Assembly: GCA_003427395.1 (NCBI GenBank)
Contig: BFEA01000168.1
Coordinates: 1,788,533-1,852,532 of the forward strand
Direction: 5' to 3'
Source: Chara braunii
Lineage: Eukaryota > Streptophyta > Charophyceae > Charales > Characeae
DNA length: 64,000 bases
The notes beneath the pieces are model-generated. The model was not told where the DNA came from, made no database searches, and saw nothing but the letters and a program-made list of their open reading frames with translations. Positions 1 to 12,705 of the stretch are shown here, in pieces. The translations under genes were made by a program, and so were the position numbers. Positions within the stretch are counted from its first letter, which is position 1. Each line of letters begins with the position of its first letter.

Positions 1-11
1 TCATCGACTTC

Positions 12-878
12 TTGGACCTCGAGTGTGTTAAGGTCCGCCATGAATGTCTCCGCCTCAAAGCGCATACCCTATCTGCGATGTCTCAGTGCTTCCGCAACCC
101 CGACCGCACCCTACCTATTATTCCGGGCCGCCTCGGGACCTCCACTAGGGTGTATCGTGCTTTATGGGATTCAGGCTCTACTGGCAATTTCATCGATCCT
201 CGCGTAGTAAGGGAGACCTCTCTTTATACATCCGCGTACCGTTCTACTGTCAGCGTCATGCTTGGTGACAACCAGGCTAAGTCCTTCGTCGATATGATGC
301 CTGATCTCCCCTTCTTCTTCCCCTTATGGATGCCCCATAGCCTTCACAAGGCCCCTCGATTCCATGACTAGTGAACCTTCAACGTCATGGAAACCCTGTT
401 CGATCTTGTTCTTGGCACCACTTACTCCCATCAGTTCGTCCATCCTAGTCCCGATTGGATCCACAACAACCTCGTCCTCGATGTCGAGGATGGGAAGCGA
501 TACCGTATTCCGTTGTTGGGCAAATCGGACTCTGCGTCCCCCTCTGCTGTCAATGTCACCATCTTGACACCTACTCAGTTCCACCACATCCTTCGCCAGC
601 CTGATGTCGAACTCTACATTGTCCACATCACAAATCTCCTTATCTATAACTCTATGCAGCAAAATGCTAAGTTGGTCGAGCTCGATCCACCACTCCCCGA
701 GCATCCCGACCCTCCTGATCCTTAAGCGTCCTCATCCACCTCCCCCCCTATTAGCCCACCCCACCTTGCTGCATCCCGTACCACGGAGGCGTCATCGGTA
801 CCTATTCCCTTACCGACCCCTTCCACCTCTGCTTCAGACGTTGCTGTTGTCGAGGAGTTTGACAACCTCCTATCGACT
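12..878 (+). pseudogene. Chromovirus gag end and aspartic protease region
   Basis: A retropepsin active site is visible as DSGSTGNF at about nt 171-194, the usual D-S/T-G core preceded by hydrophobic residues. After consecutive stops at 369-374 the same frame continues into the second protease hairpin, where LVLGTTYSHQ matches the family ILG-T/M-PW-type loop. A further stop lies at 723-725. Beyond it comes a Ser/Thr/Pro-rich linker and then EEFDNLLS, leading into the RT region. Protease would release gag and pol products; this copy is interrupted and not functional. The start is only the first in-frame Met, because the reading frame is probably open from before the window. Confidence 0.8.
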
Positions 879-2387
879 TTGCAGCCCAGCGTTGCTGCCC
901 TCCTTTACGAGTATCGTGATGTTTTCCCTCCATATGTCTCTTATAGCAGCGTTCCTCTTATGCGCGATATCGAGCAGCACATCTGGCTCGAACCTAACTA
1001 CCGTATTCCGCATCACGCCTCATATCGTCGCTCGGTCCATGAAGCCCGGGTACTTAAACGCCAACTTGACGAGCTACTTCGTCAGGGCTTCATTAAACCG
1101 AGCAATTCCCCATGGAATTCCCCTGTCGTCTTCGATCGCAAGAAGGACGACCTCCTCCACCTTTGTATCAACTACCGCGGTCTCAATGACTATACGGTCC
1201 GAAACAACTATCATAAACCCCTTGTCGATGATCTGTTCGACTGCCTTACCGGCCACCACTTCTTTACGAAGATCAATCTTCGTAGCGGATATCACCAAAT
1301 CCGTGTAGCCGAGGAGGACCAACCTAAGATCGCTTTCCACTCTCACTTCGGGCACTACGAGTTTACCGTCATGCCCTTTGATCTTTGCAATGCCCCTCCC
1401 ACCTTCCAGACGGCTATGAACACGATGTTCGAAGACCTTCTTGAGGACTACGTTCTAGTTTACATTGACGACATCCTAGTTTATAGTCATACCTTAGAGG
1501 AGAGCCTGAACCACCTTCGCATTGTCCTCCAACGATTATGCAATCATGGGTTTTATGCGAAGCTCTCCAAATACCGCTTCGCTCAGCCCAAAGTTGACTT
1601 CCTTGGACACCAGGTCTCCGAGCATGGACTCCACATGGATGACTCGAAGATTCAGGCTATTGTCCATTGACCCACTCCAACCTCCCTTCTTGCGTTATGT
1701 AGTTTTCTTAGATTGACCAACTACTATGGTCATTTTCTTAGAAACTACACGCAGTACACTGCCCAGCTGACTCCTCTGACCCGCAGAAATCTACCCTTTT
1801 ACTGGACTCCAGCTCATGAGGATGCCTTCCGCTCTCTCAAGCGATTTGTCACGTCAATTCCCGTTCTACACCTCCCTAAGTACTCTCGTTCATTCATTGT
1901 CACCACGGACGCTTCGGAATTTGCAATTGAAGCTATCCTATCTCAGATCTACTCATCTTCTTCTACTTCACCCGATTCTACGAGTCTCGACTCTCGCGTA
2001 TTCCCAAATTCTCTCCTCCACCTTCAGGGACTGCTGCTCACCTCGCACTCATTCAACCTACTCCTTCAGGAGTCCCCGCTCCATATATTTCTGACGTCGT
2101 CGACGACCATACAGTCGCGTCTCGCGATGTCGAGTGTCTGGTTGCTTATCCCTCTCAACAACTACTTCCCGCATAGTGTAACTATAGTGTTGTCGAGCGT
2201 AAGGTTCTCACGCTGGTTTACTTTGTTAAGAAGTGGCGTCATCATCTACACGGTCATACCTACCATGCTCACGGACAACTCTGTCCTCGCGGCCTTTCAG
2301 ACGAAGCATAATCTCATTTCTCGTCAGGCTCGTTGGTGGCGGGATCTTTCCGAGTTCGACTTCACCATCAGGAAGATCTCCGGTTAG
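879..2387 (+). pseudogene. Chromovirus reverse transcriptase and RNase H
   Basis: RT landmarks occur in order: a PHHASYRRS-type entry, FIKPSNSPWNSPVVF, RSGYHQIRV, a degraded FTVMPFDLCNAP box, and the catalytic YIDD at nt 1461-1472. The frame is broken by TGA at 1668-1670, where relatives have Trp in a WPTP motif. It continues into LTNYYGHFLRNY, the thumb and connection, and then the RNase H start around VTTDASEFAIEA. The middle of RNase H (about 1960-2220) is poorly preserved, but the C-terminal part (DLSEFDFTI) returns in the same frame before a TAG at 2385-2387. Catalytic Asp residues are still recognisable, yet the copy cannot be expressed as one protein. Confidence 0.85.
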
Positions 2388-3640
2388 AGCAATCGTGTTG
2401 CAGATGCCTTATCCCGTCGCCCTGACCTTAAATGCAATGATCGGCAACTCTCTGTTTTTTTTGTCTCTACTCTCATTATCCATCCTGCTTTCCTCGATGA
2501 GTATCACCATGCTTACCCCCAACGTTCTGAGTTTTAGTCCATCCATGCTGACTTACAGGCTGGCAAGACCGTCCCTAACTTCTAGCTCGACCCCTCTCGA
2601 CTCTTATATTGGCTTGGACGCAATCATCCCCATACTCGTCGCTTGTGTGTGTCTTCTACCGGCCAGCTCCACGTTCAGACAATCGCTGACAGTCATGATT
2701 AGCCTGCCGCCAATCATTTCAGTGTTTAGAAGACTCTCGAACGCCTCTACCGCCATCACTATTGAAGGCACCGTTGCACCCTCGTTAAGGAGTATGTCTG
2801 GACGTGCAAGATATGCCAAGAGGCCAATATTACCCTCCTACGATCTTCTTCAGTCGTCACACATTCCTACTCAGCGTTGGACTTCTGTCGTCATGGACTT
2901 CATGGTTCCTCTTCGTCCCTCTACCCCACGAGGCCGTGATGCCATATTCGTTGTTGTCTGTCGGCGGACTAAGCATGCTCCCTTCCTCCCTTGCAAGTAT
3001 CCTAGCTCAGTTAAAAACATCGCCTCACTCTATTTTAACCGCATCGCCATTCATCACGGTCTTCCTACTAGTATTGCCTCTGACTGTGACCCCCGCTTCA
3101 CTCCGCACTTATGGCGTGGACTCCATGAGATCTATGGCTTTGAGTTTCGCTTCTCCTCTTTCTACCATCCTCAGTGAGACGGGCAGAGTGAGGTCACTTA
3201 CAAAACTCTTTGGAATATCATCAAGAAGTTTGTTGAGAATGACTCTGATTGGGACCTTCATCTCGCCCGTGCCAAGATTGCTTATAACCATGCTATTTCA
3301 CCATCTATCGACATGTCTCCTTACTACTGTAACTTGGGATACCATCCTCGTGTCCCATTTGATCTCCTTCGTCCATTTCAGATCCATTCCGATACTAAAT
3401 GCTCTCCCCTTAATGATTGGGTTAAGGAGATGGATGAGATTTTCATCAACACTCGCAAGAGCATTGCTGACTCCCAGACTCGCATGGCTACTGGCACCAA
3501 CCGTTCTCGCATCGACCACCCCTTCAAAGTTGGCGACAAAGTCCTTGTCGACGCACGTCACTTCCAGCCCGAGGCCATCACGCTTTGGCAATTCAATTAT
3601 CGGTTCATCCACTATTCTTTTACCCCCCGGACCTAATCAT
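2388..3640 (+). pseudogene. Chromovirus integrase (zinc-binding and DDE core)
   Basis: The segment opens with SNRVADALSRRPD, the conserved end of RNase H. A decayed HHCC zinc-binding domain spans about 2690-2815 and ends in CKICQE. Near 2830 the frame shifts by one base. The DDE core then reads VVMDFM (first Asp), ASDCDPRFT (second Asp), and YHPQ-stop-DGQSEV, with the catalytic Glu just after a TGA at 3175-3177. A long C-terminal part follows (NLGYHPRVPF, FKVGDKVLV). Stops in the zinc-binding part and the frameshift inactivate it. The order and motifs leave little doubt about the family. Confidence 0.85.
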
Positions 3641-4195
3641 GACTATCCAGTGGACTTTAAATTGAAGTTCCCCGATTCCATGTATCGCGCTGACCTACAT
3701 GATGTGTTTCATGTATCCCTATTGCACCCCTTCAGATGGTCTCCCATTGACTTTCATGGTCGACCTTACCCTCGCCCCTCTCCCATCATCATTGAGGGTC
3801 ACGAGGAGTTTGTCGTCTCTGATATCGCGTGCACGCATATGACTGATGATGACCATCCCCGTCTGGACTATCTCGTTCGATGGAAGGGTTACCCTGACGA
3901 GGAGTCTATTTGGGAGCCTCTCGAGCACCTGAAGCATGCTATGACTTTCATGCGTGCTTACGATCGTGCTCATCCTTTCCCTTAATCATCCTCCCCTCCT
4001 ACTTCTCGTCCTTCTATTGACCCATCTACTTCAGCAACCAGTAACATTCCCCCTCCTCCATTGATGGGTTCTCCTGCTCCACCGGTATCTGCCTCAGGTC
4101 CTGCTTCCCCCTTGGATGTGGTTCCGCCTGTTGTTGCAGTTGATTCCTCTCGCCCTCAGCGTAGCCGTCGACTTCCGTCTCGCTATCGTGACTGA
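3641..4195 (+). pseudogene. Chromodomain and C-terminal tail of the chromovirus integrase
   Basis: A third frame begins near 3630 with the linker preceding chromodomains (FHVSLLHPF), followed by LDYLVRWKGYPDEESIWEPLEHL at about 3865-3930. That is a clear chromodomain with its aromatic residues. Such domains direct integration to heterochromatin in this clade. A TAA at 3983-3985 interrupts the frame, but the same frame stays open to TGA at 4193-4195. It encodes a Pro/Ser-rich tail ending in Arg-rich SRRLPSRYRD, a common end for chromovirus integrases. The TAA is therefore probably a mutated codon. Confidence 0.85.
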
Positions 4196-5224
4196 GCTAT
4201 ACCCCCTATACGCTCTATATCTTTTACCATTCTTGGACACTTATGCAACAACTCCCGGTCTTGTCTTCTACATTCGGCTTCTACCTGAGTGCTTCGCTTC
4301 AGTAGCAGAGTACCTGTCGCAGTGTTCCGAACTTCTACTCAGTTTTTGCGCTACTCCTATTTCATCTTGGCTATTTCGTCTCGACTTCAATCTGGAGGCT
4401 CATCAATTGGACTACTTCACTTTTTCGGTCACGGAGTTTCTATCATTCGCATTTATCCACCACCGTCAAGTTTACCCTCCAGTCGCATGAAGACCCCTAT
4501 TTTCCTTGTCCATGTGGGTGTGTTCGTTTGTCGCCCTTCTGCTACCCTATGTCGCACGCCCTCCTCCGGAGTGTACGTTTTTCTTTGCTCGCGGCCCTTG
4601 GTCATATGTCGATGCTGTCATAGCTCCCCTATCCTTCAAGGATCGCATGTGTGCTCTCTTGTGTGAGTGTCATTTTCCTTTCAGTTGGCGGTGCCCGTTT
4701 GATGGTTTTCATTGAGCCTGGTGTTGTGATGTTATTCTTCCTCTGAGCTTGATGATGTTTCATATGGTTGTGTGGGTACCTCCTTGGAGTTTGCTCTGAG
4801 AGTTGTGCTTGCCCCCCTCCCACCCATCCCTACCTCTCTGTCTTCTATTCGGCTATTGTGTACTTGTAGAGGGCATGTGAGACCATCCCACATTCTTTTT
4901 CGGTATGCATATTGATGTAGTTACTCTTTAGCTTTTTGGCCTCAGGTGTTGACTTATGCTCAGCCACAGTGACTTAGGAGACATCTTCCTCCTTCTTGGC
5001 CGACACATTTAAGACATTTCTCTCTTTGTTGGCCGACACAAGTCAGACAGTTTCTGTTTTTTTTTTGGGGGGGGGGTCGACTCAGACCAGACATTGTTGT
5101 ATAGATTAGGCTTGAGGCTTAGTCTGCATTGTATCTCTTTCCTTAACAGAGCTTGCTCCGCATTTAGGATGATTTCTTTGTCGTTCCTCTGGGTTTCCAC
5201 TATTTTAGTGGATAGCGTGTTCAT
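4196..5224 (+). other. Region between chromovirus pol and the recognisable LTR end
   Basis: No protein family is recognisable. The stretch is pyrimidine-rich and includes T and G homopolymers at about 5060-5080. The G run could be the polypurine tract before the 3' LTR, which would give an LTR of roughly 425 bp, but no clear TG start could be fixed. Short open frames here have no family motif. Confidence 0.4.
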
Positions 5225-5505
5225 GTATCACTTGATCCATTTACAGGTCCGAGGATCACGTAGCGGTACCCTTTCGGCCCGAAAGTGAGGCTGGACCTGT
5301 TTCAGGCCGTCGGCGTGACCCCGGTCTGGTACCGAGTTACGCCGACCTGAACCAAGCCCAGTATATCTCTCCGGCCTTGACCCAGGCCGGGTGGGGGTCA
5401 TTCATTTAGTTTTATTCATTCGGACTAGACCTTCACTCAGGTGCTGCTTCTCGTGTGTGTCCATCTCTCCTCTCTCTCTCTCTCACCATCTCCACATGTG
5501 TTGTC
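5225..5505 (+). repeat. 3' LTR end of the chromovirus
   Basis: This segment aligns, in reverse complement, with 38355-38640 over almost its full length. Shared words include GTAGCGGTACCC-type, GACCCCGGTCTGGTAC and TATATCTCTCCGGCC, followed by a CT-rich stretch and CCATCTC near the end. The inverted copy is followed by a primer-binding site, so this is the end of an LTR. The GC-rich middle with repeated GGCC-type words may fold. Confidence 0.75.
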
Positions 5506-7804
5506 CGCACTTTCGTTATAATAGTGAAAATTTTATGCGCCCCTTTCTCTGTCTTCTTACCATATCACGAGCTACCAATAATTACATAGTTTGTCATTAC
5601 TCCCTACATGTGATACACAGTATGTTCGTCAGTTCACGGGTTTCCTGGATTTACAAAAAGCAGAACCGTACAACATTTGTGAATTTGTAGGTACACGAGG
5701 AAATTGTTACGATTGTTATTGTGACCACATCGAAGAAATGCGACAAAGTCTTCAAATCATTGTTCAATGCTTGAATCAAATCCCTAGTGGTATTAATAGT
5801 ATAGACACAACAATTTATATCCAACAAGCAACTTCCTTTATACATCATGTAGTGAAGCAGAAGTTAGCGAGCAAATTCTACAACTATGACTATCCGAATT
5901 AAAATTTGTAAATGTAATTACTGACTTTCGTGACCTCGGATCCATGACTTCAATATTTATTTACGACACACAATGAAGGAAAGTCACGACTAACTATTGA
6001 AATTGTGAGACATAATTTATTTATTTATTTTTCGGATAAATAGCTCCATGAACTTATTTTGATTGATCTCTATCAACCAAAAGCAACTTCTTCTCATAAC
6101 CAATACATAAAGATTTCAGTAATGATCAGAAACTCCAACCCCTTTTCCTAAAATCTTTAACACAATGATTTTTCTACACTTTCTTGGATCTTTGTTTACA
6201 CTCTGTGCACAAAGTCTGCTAGACGCGAGACTATTTCTCGCACAACGTTCAATCCCTTAACCCCATTGTACTGAAAGTCGGGTCCAGTGTACCTCATGTA
6301 GGCCTATAATCATTAACTTTAACCTAATTGTGTTCTCAATCATCACCTCGGTTTTACCAAAATAAAAAGTAGTATAGCCGATAGCCCAAGGCCCGGTACA
6401 ACATACTAGCTTGAGTTAAATTAGGCACGGTCCAACTTTCTAGTTGAAGTTAAATTACACATGGAAATGGAAAAAAAAAACAGTGTTAAGGATTTTCAAA
6501 AGTACGGGTAGAGTTCAAGGTTGGAATTAGGCTCCCCGTCATGTTTAACAAGATCATTAAGAGAGAGATAGGTTTTATGAACCAATGAAAAAAAGAGGAA
6601 GGAGTTACATTTGAAAAAAGCAATACAGTTTTAAAGAAGTAAACAAAGTAAACAATTGTTTCAAAAATGTCATATTTTACAATCCCTTTCATAAAGTTTT
6701 TTGTTTACAACTACGTTCACCTCGGACTTAGTTTTTTCTCGCAACTAAAAAACTATATAGTATACGTGGATCACACAGCTCTGGCAAGTACACTCTCGTG
6801 GTTCGTAAAACTCGTATTCTGTGATGGACACTTCTGGATCAAACACCCTTAAAAAATTTTGCTCGTCTCTGTACAGGGTGCGTTGGTGCGACCTTGGTAT
6901 TAAGAAAAAACACTAGTATGCTCAACTTCCTTATTTGACGGACGCCTCCACCACTGGGTCCAAGGAATAGCACATGAGCGTTATTGTGATACATACTAGA
7001 ATGGTTCGAATTCGTCATAGTATCCTCCCCCGATCACGAAGGTCGAGCAGTCGGTTGAAAGAAAGTAACCAAACCAAACGAGGCGAACTAAGCGTGTGTA
7101 AGTTTAGACCGACGTGCGTAAAGTATGGTGGCGGGTTAAATTAGTAAACTTCTTCATCTTATGGCCGATGCGGTTAAAAAACATGGTTATCGAGTCAAAC
7201 GAGTTATCGACATGTGCGTTGAACTGGTTAGCACTTTGACTTGCCAAGAGTCCAACACGCAGTAAAATTAATGAAGGCCTCATCTGTGAGGCGATCGTAA
7301 GACCAAGGCAATGAAAAGGTTGGTTTGTGGGCTTGGTAAAAGTTATTGCGAACTGTCCCACTAGATTTAAATTTCGTTATGGTGTTGCTCAAACCCCAAA
7401 TTCTCACATTATAATGATGCTTCGATTTTAGCTATAAAAAAAAATACTGAAAAAAAGCTAACCGGTGACTATCAAACCTCGATCCACGGATCTTTGTCAT
7501 AATAGATATGACATAAACCTAAATAATTTGCGCGTACTTTGGGTAGAAGTGGAGCAACCTATAATAAGTAGAGGTACAAAGGGAAAACAAAGAACAGGTA
7601 GACAGGGTATAATATATATATATAGATATATTTTCAAATCTCTTTTTGAATTTATTGAAATGAATCTACCTTGAAATAATCTGGTACATTCACTTTCACA
7701 AAACCGCTACCGCTGGATACTGCACTGAGACCATGTTGCTGCAAACATGATGATCGACTCCGTTCCGCAAACTCGTGTGAGAAACGAGGTGGAAAGAGGT
7801 AACA
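5506..7804. other. AT-rich stretch, nothing recognised
   Basis: The sequence is AT-rich with many stops on both strands. The longest open frames (for example 5591-5902 plus) show no family motif, repeat or consistent coding pattern. A TA-rich microsatellite lies at about 7610-7630. I see no RNA gene or element end here. Confidence 0.5.
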
Positions 7805-9150
7805 ATGCACCCTTTCCTGTTGAATTACATTCAAGACTACCCTGAGAGGTGTGCCATCGCGACATGCACCGTCTCAGAATCAGATTTTGATGTCATAGAG
7901 GACTTCACTAACTGTCAGAGATTACGAACCATAGAGACTCAACTTATTACCGAATCTCATTCGACAGACAATGACGACGTTCGTCGACTAACAAAGACAC
8001 AATTATCGAACTTGAACATGCAAATGCATGTGAAACGGAACGGTCTATGGGGATTTTACAAAGGTCCTAATGACGACGATCCCATGTTTGATTACCACTT
8101 TGTTTTGCAACCAGACCGCATGAACACTATCGAGCACGACAATTTCTTGCACATGTAGCTGCATAGGATAAGTTGAGTCACGTCACACAAAGTAATGAAT
8201 TGAAGGAGTTGGATGCGAGGTTGCAGATGCTGAGCGAGAGAAGCAACACTACATATCTGCAACTTGTGCTGCCTGTTGCAACAAGTAACGACTACTTTTC
8301 ACGGGAGGGGCGTTTTGAAGTAAAGCAGAACCGGTCGGTTATGACAGTGTGCGTATTCATAGTGTCTAATATAATCCCTGGTACGACAGAGACATGAATA
8401 ACAACTTATTTCATAAAACTAATGAAATTGTACATTTGGATGTTTCGTTGCACGAAGCATTCGACAAATTCGTTTAACGCATGTGACAATCTCATCACAG
8501 ACTTCATAACAACCCTCAAACAGGTGTTGGGTCATTACCAAACCTCGAACTGGAAACTGCCAAAGTTACACGACCTTCTGCATTTGAGGGTGTGCATCGA
8601 ACGGTCAGGTCTCCCAGACAGTTTCGCGGCTGATGTATAGGAGCACCACCACCAGAAGTTTTGCAAACAGCCTTTCCAATCGTCGAACAAGCAAACCTTC
8701 ATTTCAAATGGTAAATCACGTGCGACGGTCTGTCGCATTTCACGAAGACATGGAGTGTGCAAGGAAACGAAGGAAGAAGACGACAAGAATTGGTCGTGTG
8801 TCATCGAGTGCTTGGCATGCGAAATAAATATACTAGCTGCACGTGACACGGTGAAGTTGCGACTTCGATTTTTCTCCCATGATAACATAGGATTACATGA
8901 ACACCCCGGAACCACGAGAACGGGTTCGGCGATACAGCACGCCCTCCCGTGCAAGGAATACTTTCGAGGTGCTCTTCAGACGTATATGTCAGAAAATGGA
9001 TGCAATCACGTTCATACACACAAGACCTCATCTTGCAATCGCGGCAACTGACGATGGAACAAGCAGAGGAACATTTGTGCAAACAGCGAAGGCGTCACCC
9101 AACTTTCACGGGCAAGCAGTGCAAAGTGATGTTGCTGTGAGGGCACAGTC
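7805..9150 (+). pseudogene. KDZ/Plavaka-like (CACTA-related) DDE transposase, decayed
   Basis: The first block (7805-8158) ends with FVLQPDRMNTIEHDNFLHM, resembling the conserved P-D-x-M-H..E-x-G-V-F-x-H region of Plavaka/Tnp2-type transposases. After a frame change near 8155 come LDARLQML and VKQNRSVMTV. At 8422-8640, LKQVLGHYQTSNWKLPKLHDLLHL matches the region of these enzymes where a K-x-H..LH segment precedes the last catalytic acidic position. Coding continues past a TAG at 8638-8640 to a stop near 9140. The protein would cut and paste its own DNA element. Stops and at least one frameshift make it inactive. The family call rests on motif resemblance read by eye; superfamily membership is fairly likely, the exact clade is not. 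Confidence 0.55.
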
Positions 9151-10176
<1,026 letters not shown>

Positions 10177-11169
10177 TTGGCAGTCACAATGGAAACAATC
10201 CAACCAACGTTCCTCGGACGTTTGAAGTCATGTGAAAAGACGATGAAGAGCAACAAAGAAGAGGCATCAAGCTCATCAGACTGCTTTGAGGTGGTTCACA
10301 AAACGAACGCATATCCGTTCACATGGAAAAACAGAAGTTATGAGATTGTAATGACGAAGGCAGACCTAATGTGCTTGGTTGTCGGGAAGTGAATCAATGA
10401 CAATATAATGGACATGCATATGCAGTCAGCATATAAACAGGAATTAGAGAGCACGGACACCACAGCGGTGCATGTGTGCACAAGTTTTTGACATCTGGAG
10501 GTGTTCGCGAACCAAAAAGTCGATGCAGCGAAAAGGTGATGGGAGTCATGTGTGAAGAGTCGCATAAGCAAAATTCATCGATTGTGTAAGGACTTGGAGG
10601 CTGCACTGGTGGTGCTTATCCCTATTAACCACAATCATCACTGGATGCTGCTCGTAATGTTGAATGTTAGGGATTTTTGGACGGATGGCAAATGCCTCAT
10701 CGCTATAATCGTTGATTCGTACCAGGGGTACGCAAGTCCGGATTGGAAGGCGTTGTGGCATGAGTACCTCAACGATCAGAGAAGGGGTCCGCATGTCACA
10801 CGCCAAATGGTGGATTAGTTATGGAATACTTGCATAAATGTGTTTGGTCGTGGACTGGTTCATGCGAGGTCTTCGCAACAAACTAACAGAGAGGATTGTG
10901 GTGTGTATGTATATTGTATAGTAGAAGAGTTGATAACAAAGTTGTCACAACTGCCCGCCCAGAATGACATTTCGAAACACGACATACTGTGAATTATTGA
11001 GAATTTGCGCATCAATGAAAAAATCGTTACTTACTTTCATCGAAGAACTCTCGATCTCATTGCAGAGTTTGCAGCAACGGCAAGAGAGTACACAACAGTT
11101 GCAGCACCTCGAGGGATAGCACGTGTCATGAGAGATCACATAACCAAAAACCGTGGCCAACTACCTTAG
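10177..11169 (+). pseudogene. Ulp1-type C48 cysteine protease of the DNA transposon
   Basis: One frame runs throughout with only stop codons breaking it. An entry motif reading GK-stop-INDNIMD corresponds to the W-L/I-N-D motif of Ulp1/SENP proteases, with TGA at 10390-10392 in place of the Trp. The catalytic His-Trp follows as NHHW (His at 10639-10641), then the Asp in VDSYQ (10714-10716). The Gln and nucleophilic Cys appear in QTNREDCGVYV (Cys at 10897-10899). The frame ends at TAG 11167-11169. Proteases of this type are commonly carried by KDZ, CACTA and Mutator-like transposons. Position and strand match the transposase-like block upstream. Stops at 10390, about 10489, 10540, 10816 and 10990 inactivate it. 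Confidence 0.85.
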
Positions 11170-11394
11170 ACAACGAGGACAGGCAGTGGAGGGGGTGGAA
11201 AAAGGGGGGCAGGTGGTGAGCCTGCACAGATCATAAAGGTTATATTTTAAGTCCTTACTGCAATGGAAGTTATGACAACACACTTTGAATACACATGTCA
11301 GCGTTTCTACACCATTTTCAATCGTATCCACTGTCCATCGTGTGTCGTGGGTGATCTGGGTAGTGTGGCGACAACCGATTATGTTGACCATGTT

Positions 11395-11395
<1 letters not shown>

Positions 11396-11441
<46 letters not shown>

Positions 11442-11503
11442 ACGTTTTCGATGATAGAGATAGATAGATAGACAGATAGATAGAGAGATAGAGAGATAGA
11501 GAG

Positions 11504-11546
<43 letters not shown>
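11396..11546. repeat. GA / GATA compound microsatellite
   Basis: (GA)n at about 11396-11436 is followed by GATA/GACA tetranucleotide repeats at 11456-11524 and a further GA run. Shorter GA and CT runs occur at 11645-11660 and 11678-11699. Confidence 0.95.
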
Positions 11547-11804
11547 AGAATGACGATATTATATATTATAAGAAAAATGCTAGGAAAAAAAATCACTGAC
11601 TCATTTTTTTTTGTGCGAATGTGCTATCTAATGGACACCGTATGGAGAGAGAGAGAGAGAAAGAAAACAACGAAACCTCTCTCTCTCTCTCTCTCTCTCC
11701 CCCAATGTTCAACATGATTCACATTTAAACGTTCTGTATACATTATAGATCTGTTGAGTAATTGATTTGTAACGAAAACGTTGTATATATCATGCAGTTT
11801 TGCA

Positions 11805-12590
11805 ATGGCACCCCGCCGCAGGTACGAAGATCTTCAATCGTCCCTTAAGTACCGAGAGGAAAGCACGGATGAGCCAAAGCACTGTGGTCAGGAAAGACAA
11901 GGGGATGAACCAACAAAGGGTAACTGGAAAAAAACAAGACGTTACCGTTGATGAAGTCGCACGCGGACCGTGCAGTGGTTTGAGCGTCGGTGGAGTCCAA
12001 TAGGTTTGATGCAAAAAAACGACCCCGAGAGTCAGCCCCCGCCTCTCCCGCATTCACAAAGGATCGCATGCGACGTGAGCAATCTCGGAAACAGGCGCCA
12101 AAGAAAATATCATCCAGACAAGGGAGTGAAGGACAACCTCGCAAGAACATCACCCATACAAAAAGGAGGAGAACCATTCAGAAAAGAATTAGAGGAGAAG
12201 GAGACAATAAATCTGCGGGGATCGAAAGGTGTCGAAGCAGTTGAGGAGCTAGAACGAGATGTGTCACGTGACGCAGTAAGGTAAGGAGCACGACAGCGAA
12301 ACACAAGAATATGATGACACAGAGGACGGTGAAGGAGGCAATACAAACACATTTTAGGAAGGACAATTATGTGATGAAGATGAGAGCGATAAAGAGGAGG
12401 ACAGTGACAATGAGTATAAAAATGCACAAGATGGCGATGACGAGGATGAAGATCACGAAGAACCATCCCAAAGCAGTAGTAGAGAAGAAAGGCGTCGCAA
12501 GGACAAGAGAAAAAAGACGCGCTGAGAAAAACGCAAGGAGGAGCAAGTGGTGAGGGCAGGGAGGAAAACATTGCAGACAAGTAGTTAGTT
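11805..12590 (+). pseudogene. Unrecognised transposon-associated gene, N-terminal part
   Basis: An ATG at 11805 opens MAPRRRYEDLQSS and a charged stretch to stops near 11950. Further plus-strand blocks follow in other frames. The clearest runs from about 12330 to 12525 and encodes a strongly acidic segment (CDEDESDKEEDSD, DGDDEDEDHEE). It passes directly into a basic one (REERRRKDKRKKTR) that could be a nuclear localisation or DNA-binding tail. No known domain was recognised. Lying downstream of the Ulp1 gene on the same strand, it may be a second gene of the same transposon, like the small DNA-binding proteins of CACTA elements. Stops and frame changes show decay or unseen introns. Confidence 0.4.
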
Positions 12591-12705
12591 CTGAAGGAGA
12601 GGGCAACTAAAGGATGTGAGTAAACGGTGTATGAGCATAATGAAAACATTATGTGAATGCTCGGTTGACATGTTGTTTTGCATGAACTGTTCTCATCAAA
12701 CGACT

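Larger units (their letters stand above)
1..5505 (+). mobile_element. Ty3/gypsy chromovirus, 3' part (protease to 3' LTR), decayed
   Basis: Protease, RT, RNase H, integrase and a C-terminal chromodomain follow in the order typical of Ty3/gypsy chromoviruses, all on the plus strand. The 5' LTR and most of gag lie before the window. From position 12 to about 2820 the coding is in one frame interrupted only by stops. A frameshift near 2830 and another near 3620 move the integrase and the chromodomain into two further frames. The 3' LTR end is placed near 5505 by similarity to an inverted LTR copy at 38355-38640. The element cannot make a full polyprotein and is a fossil copy. Confidence 0.9.
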
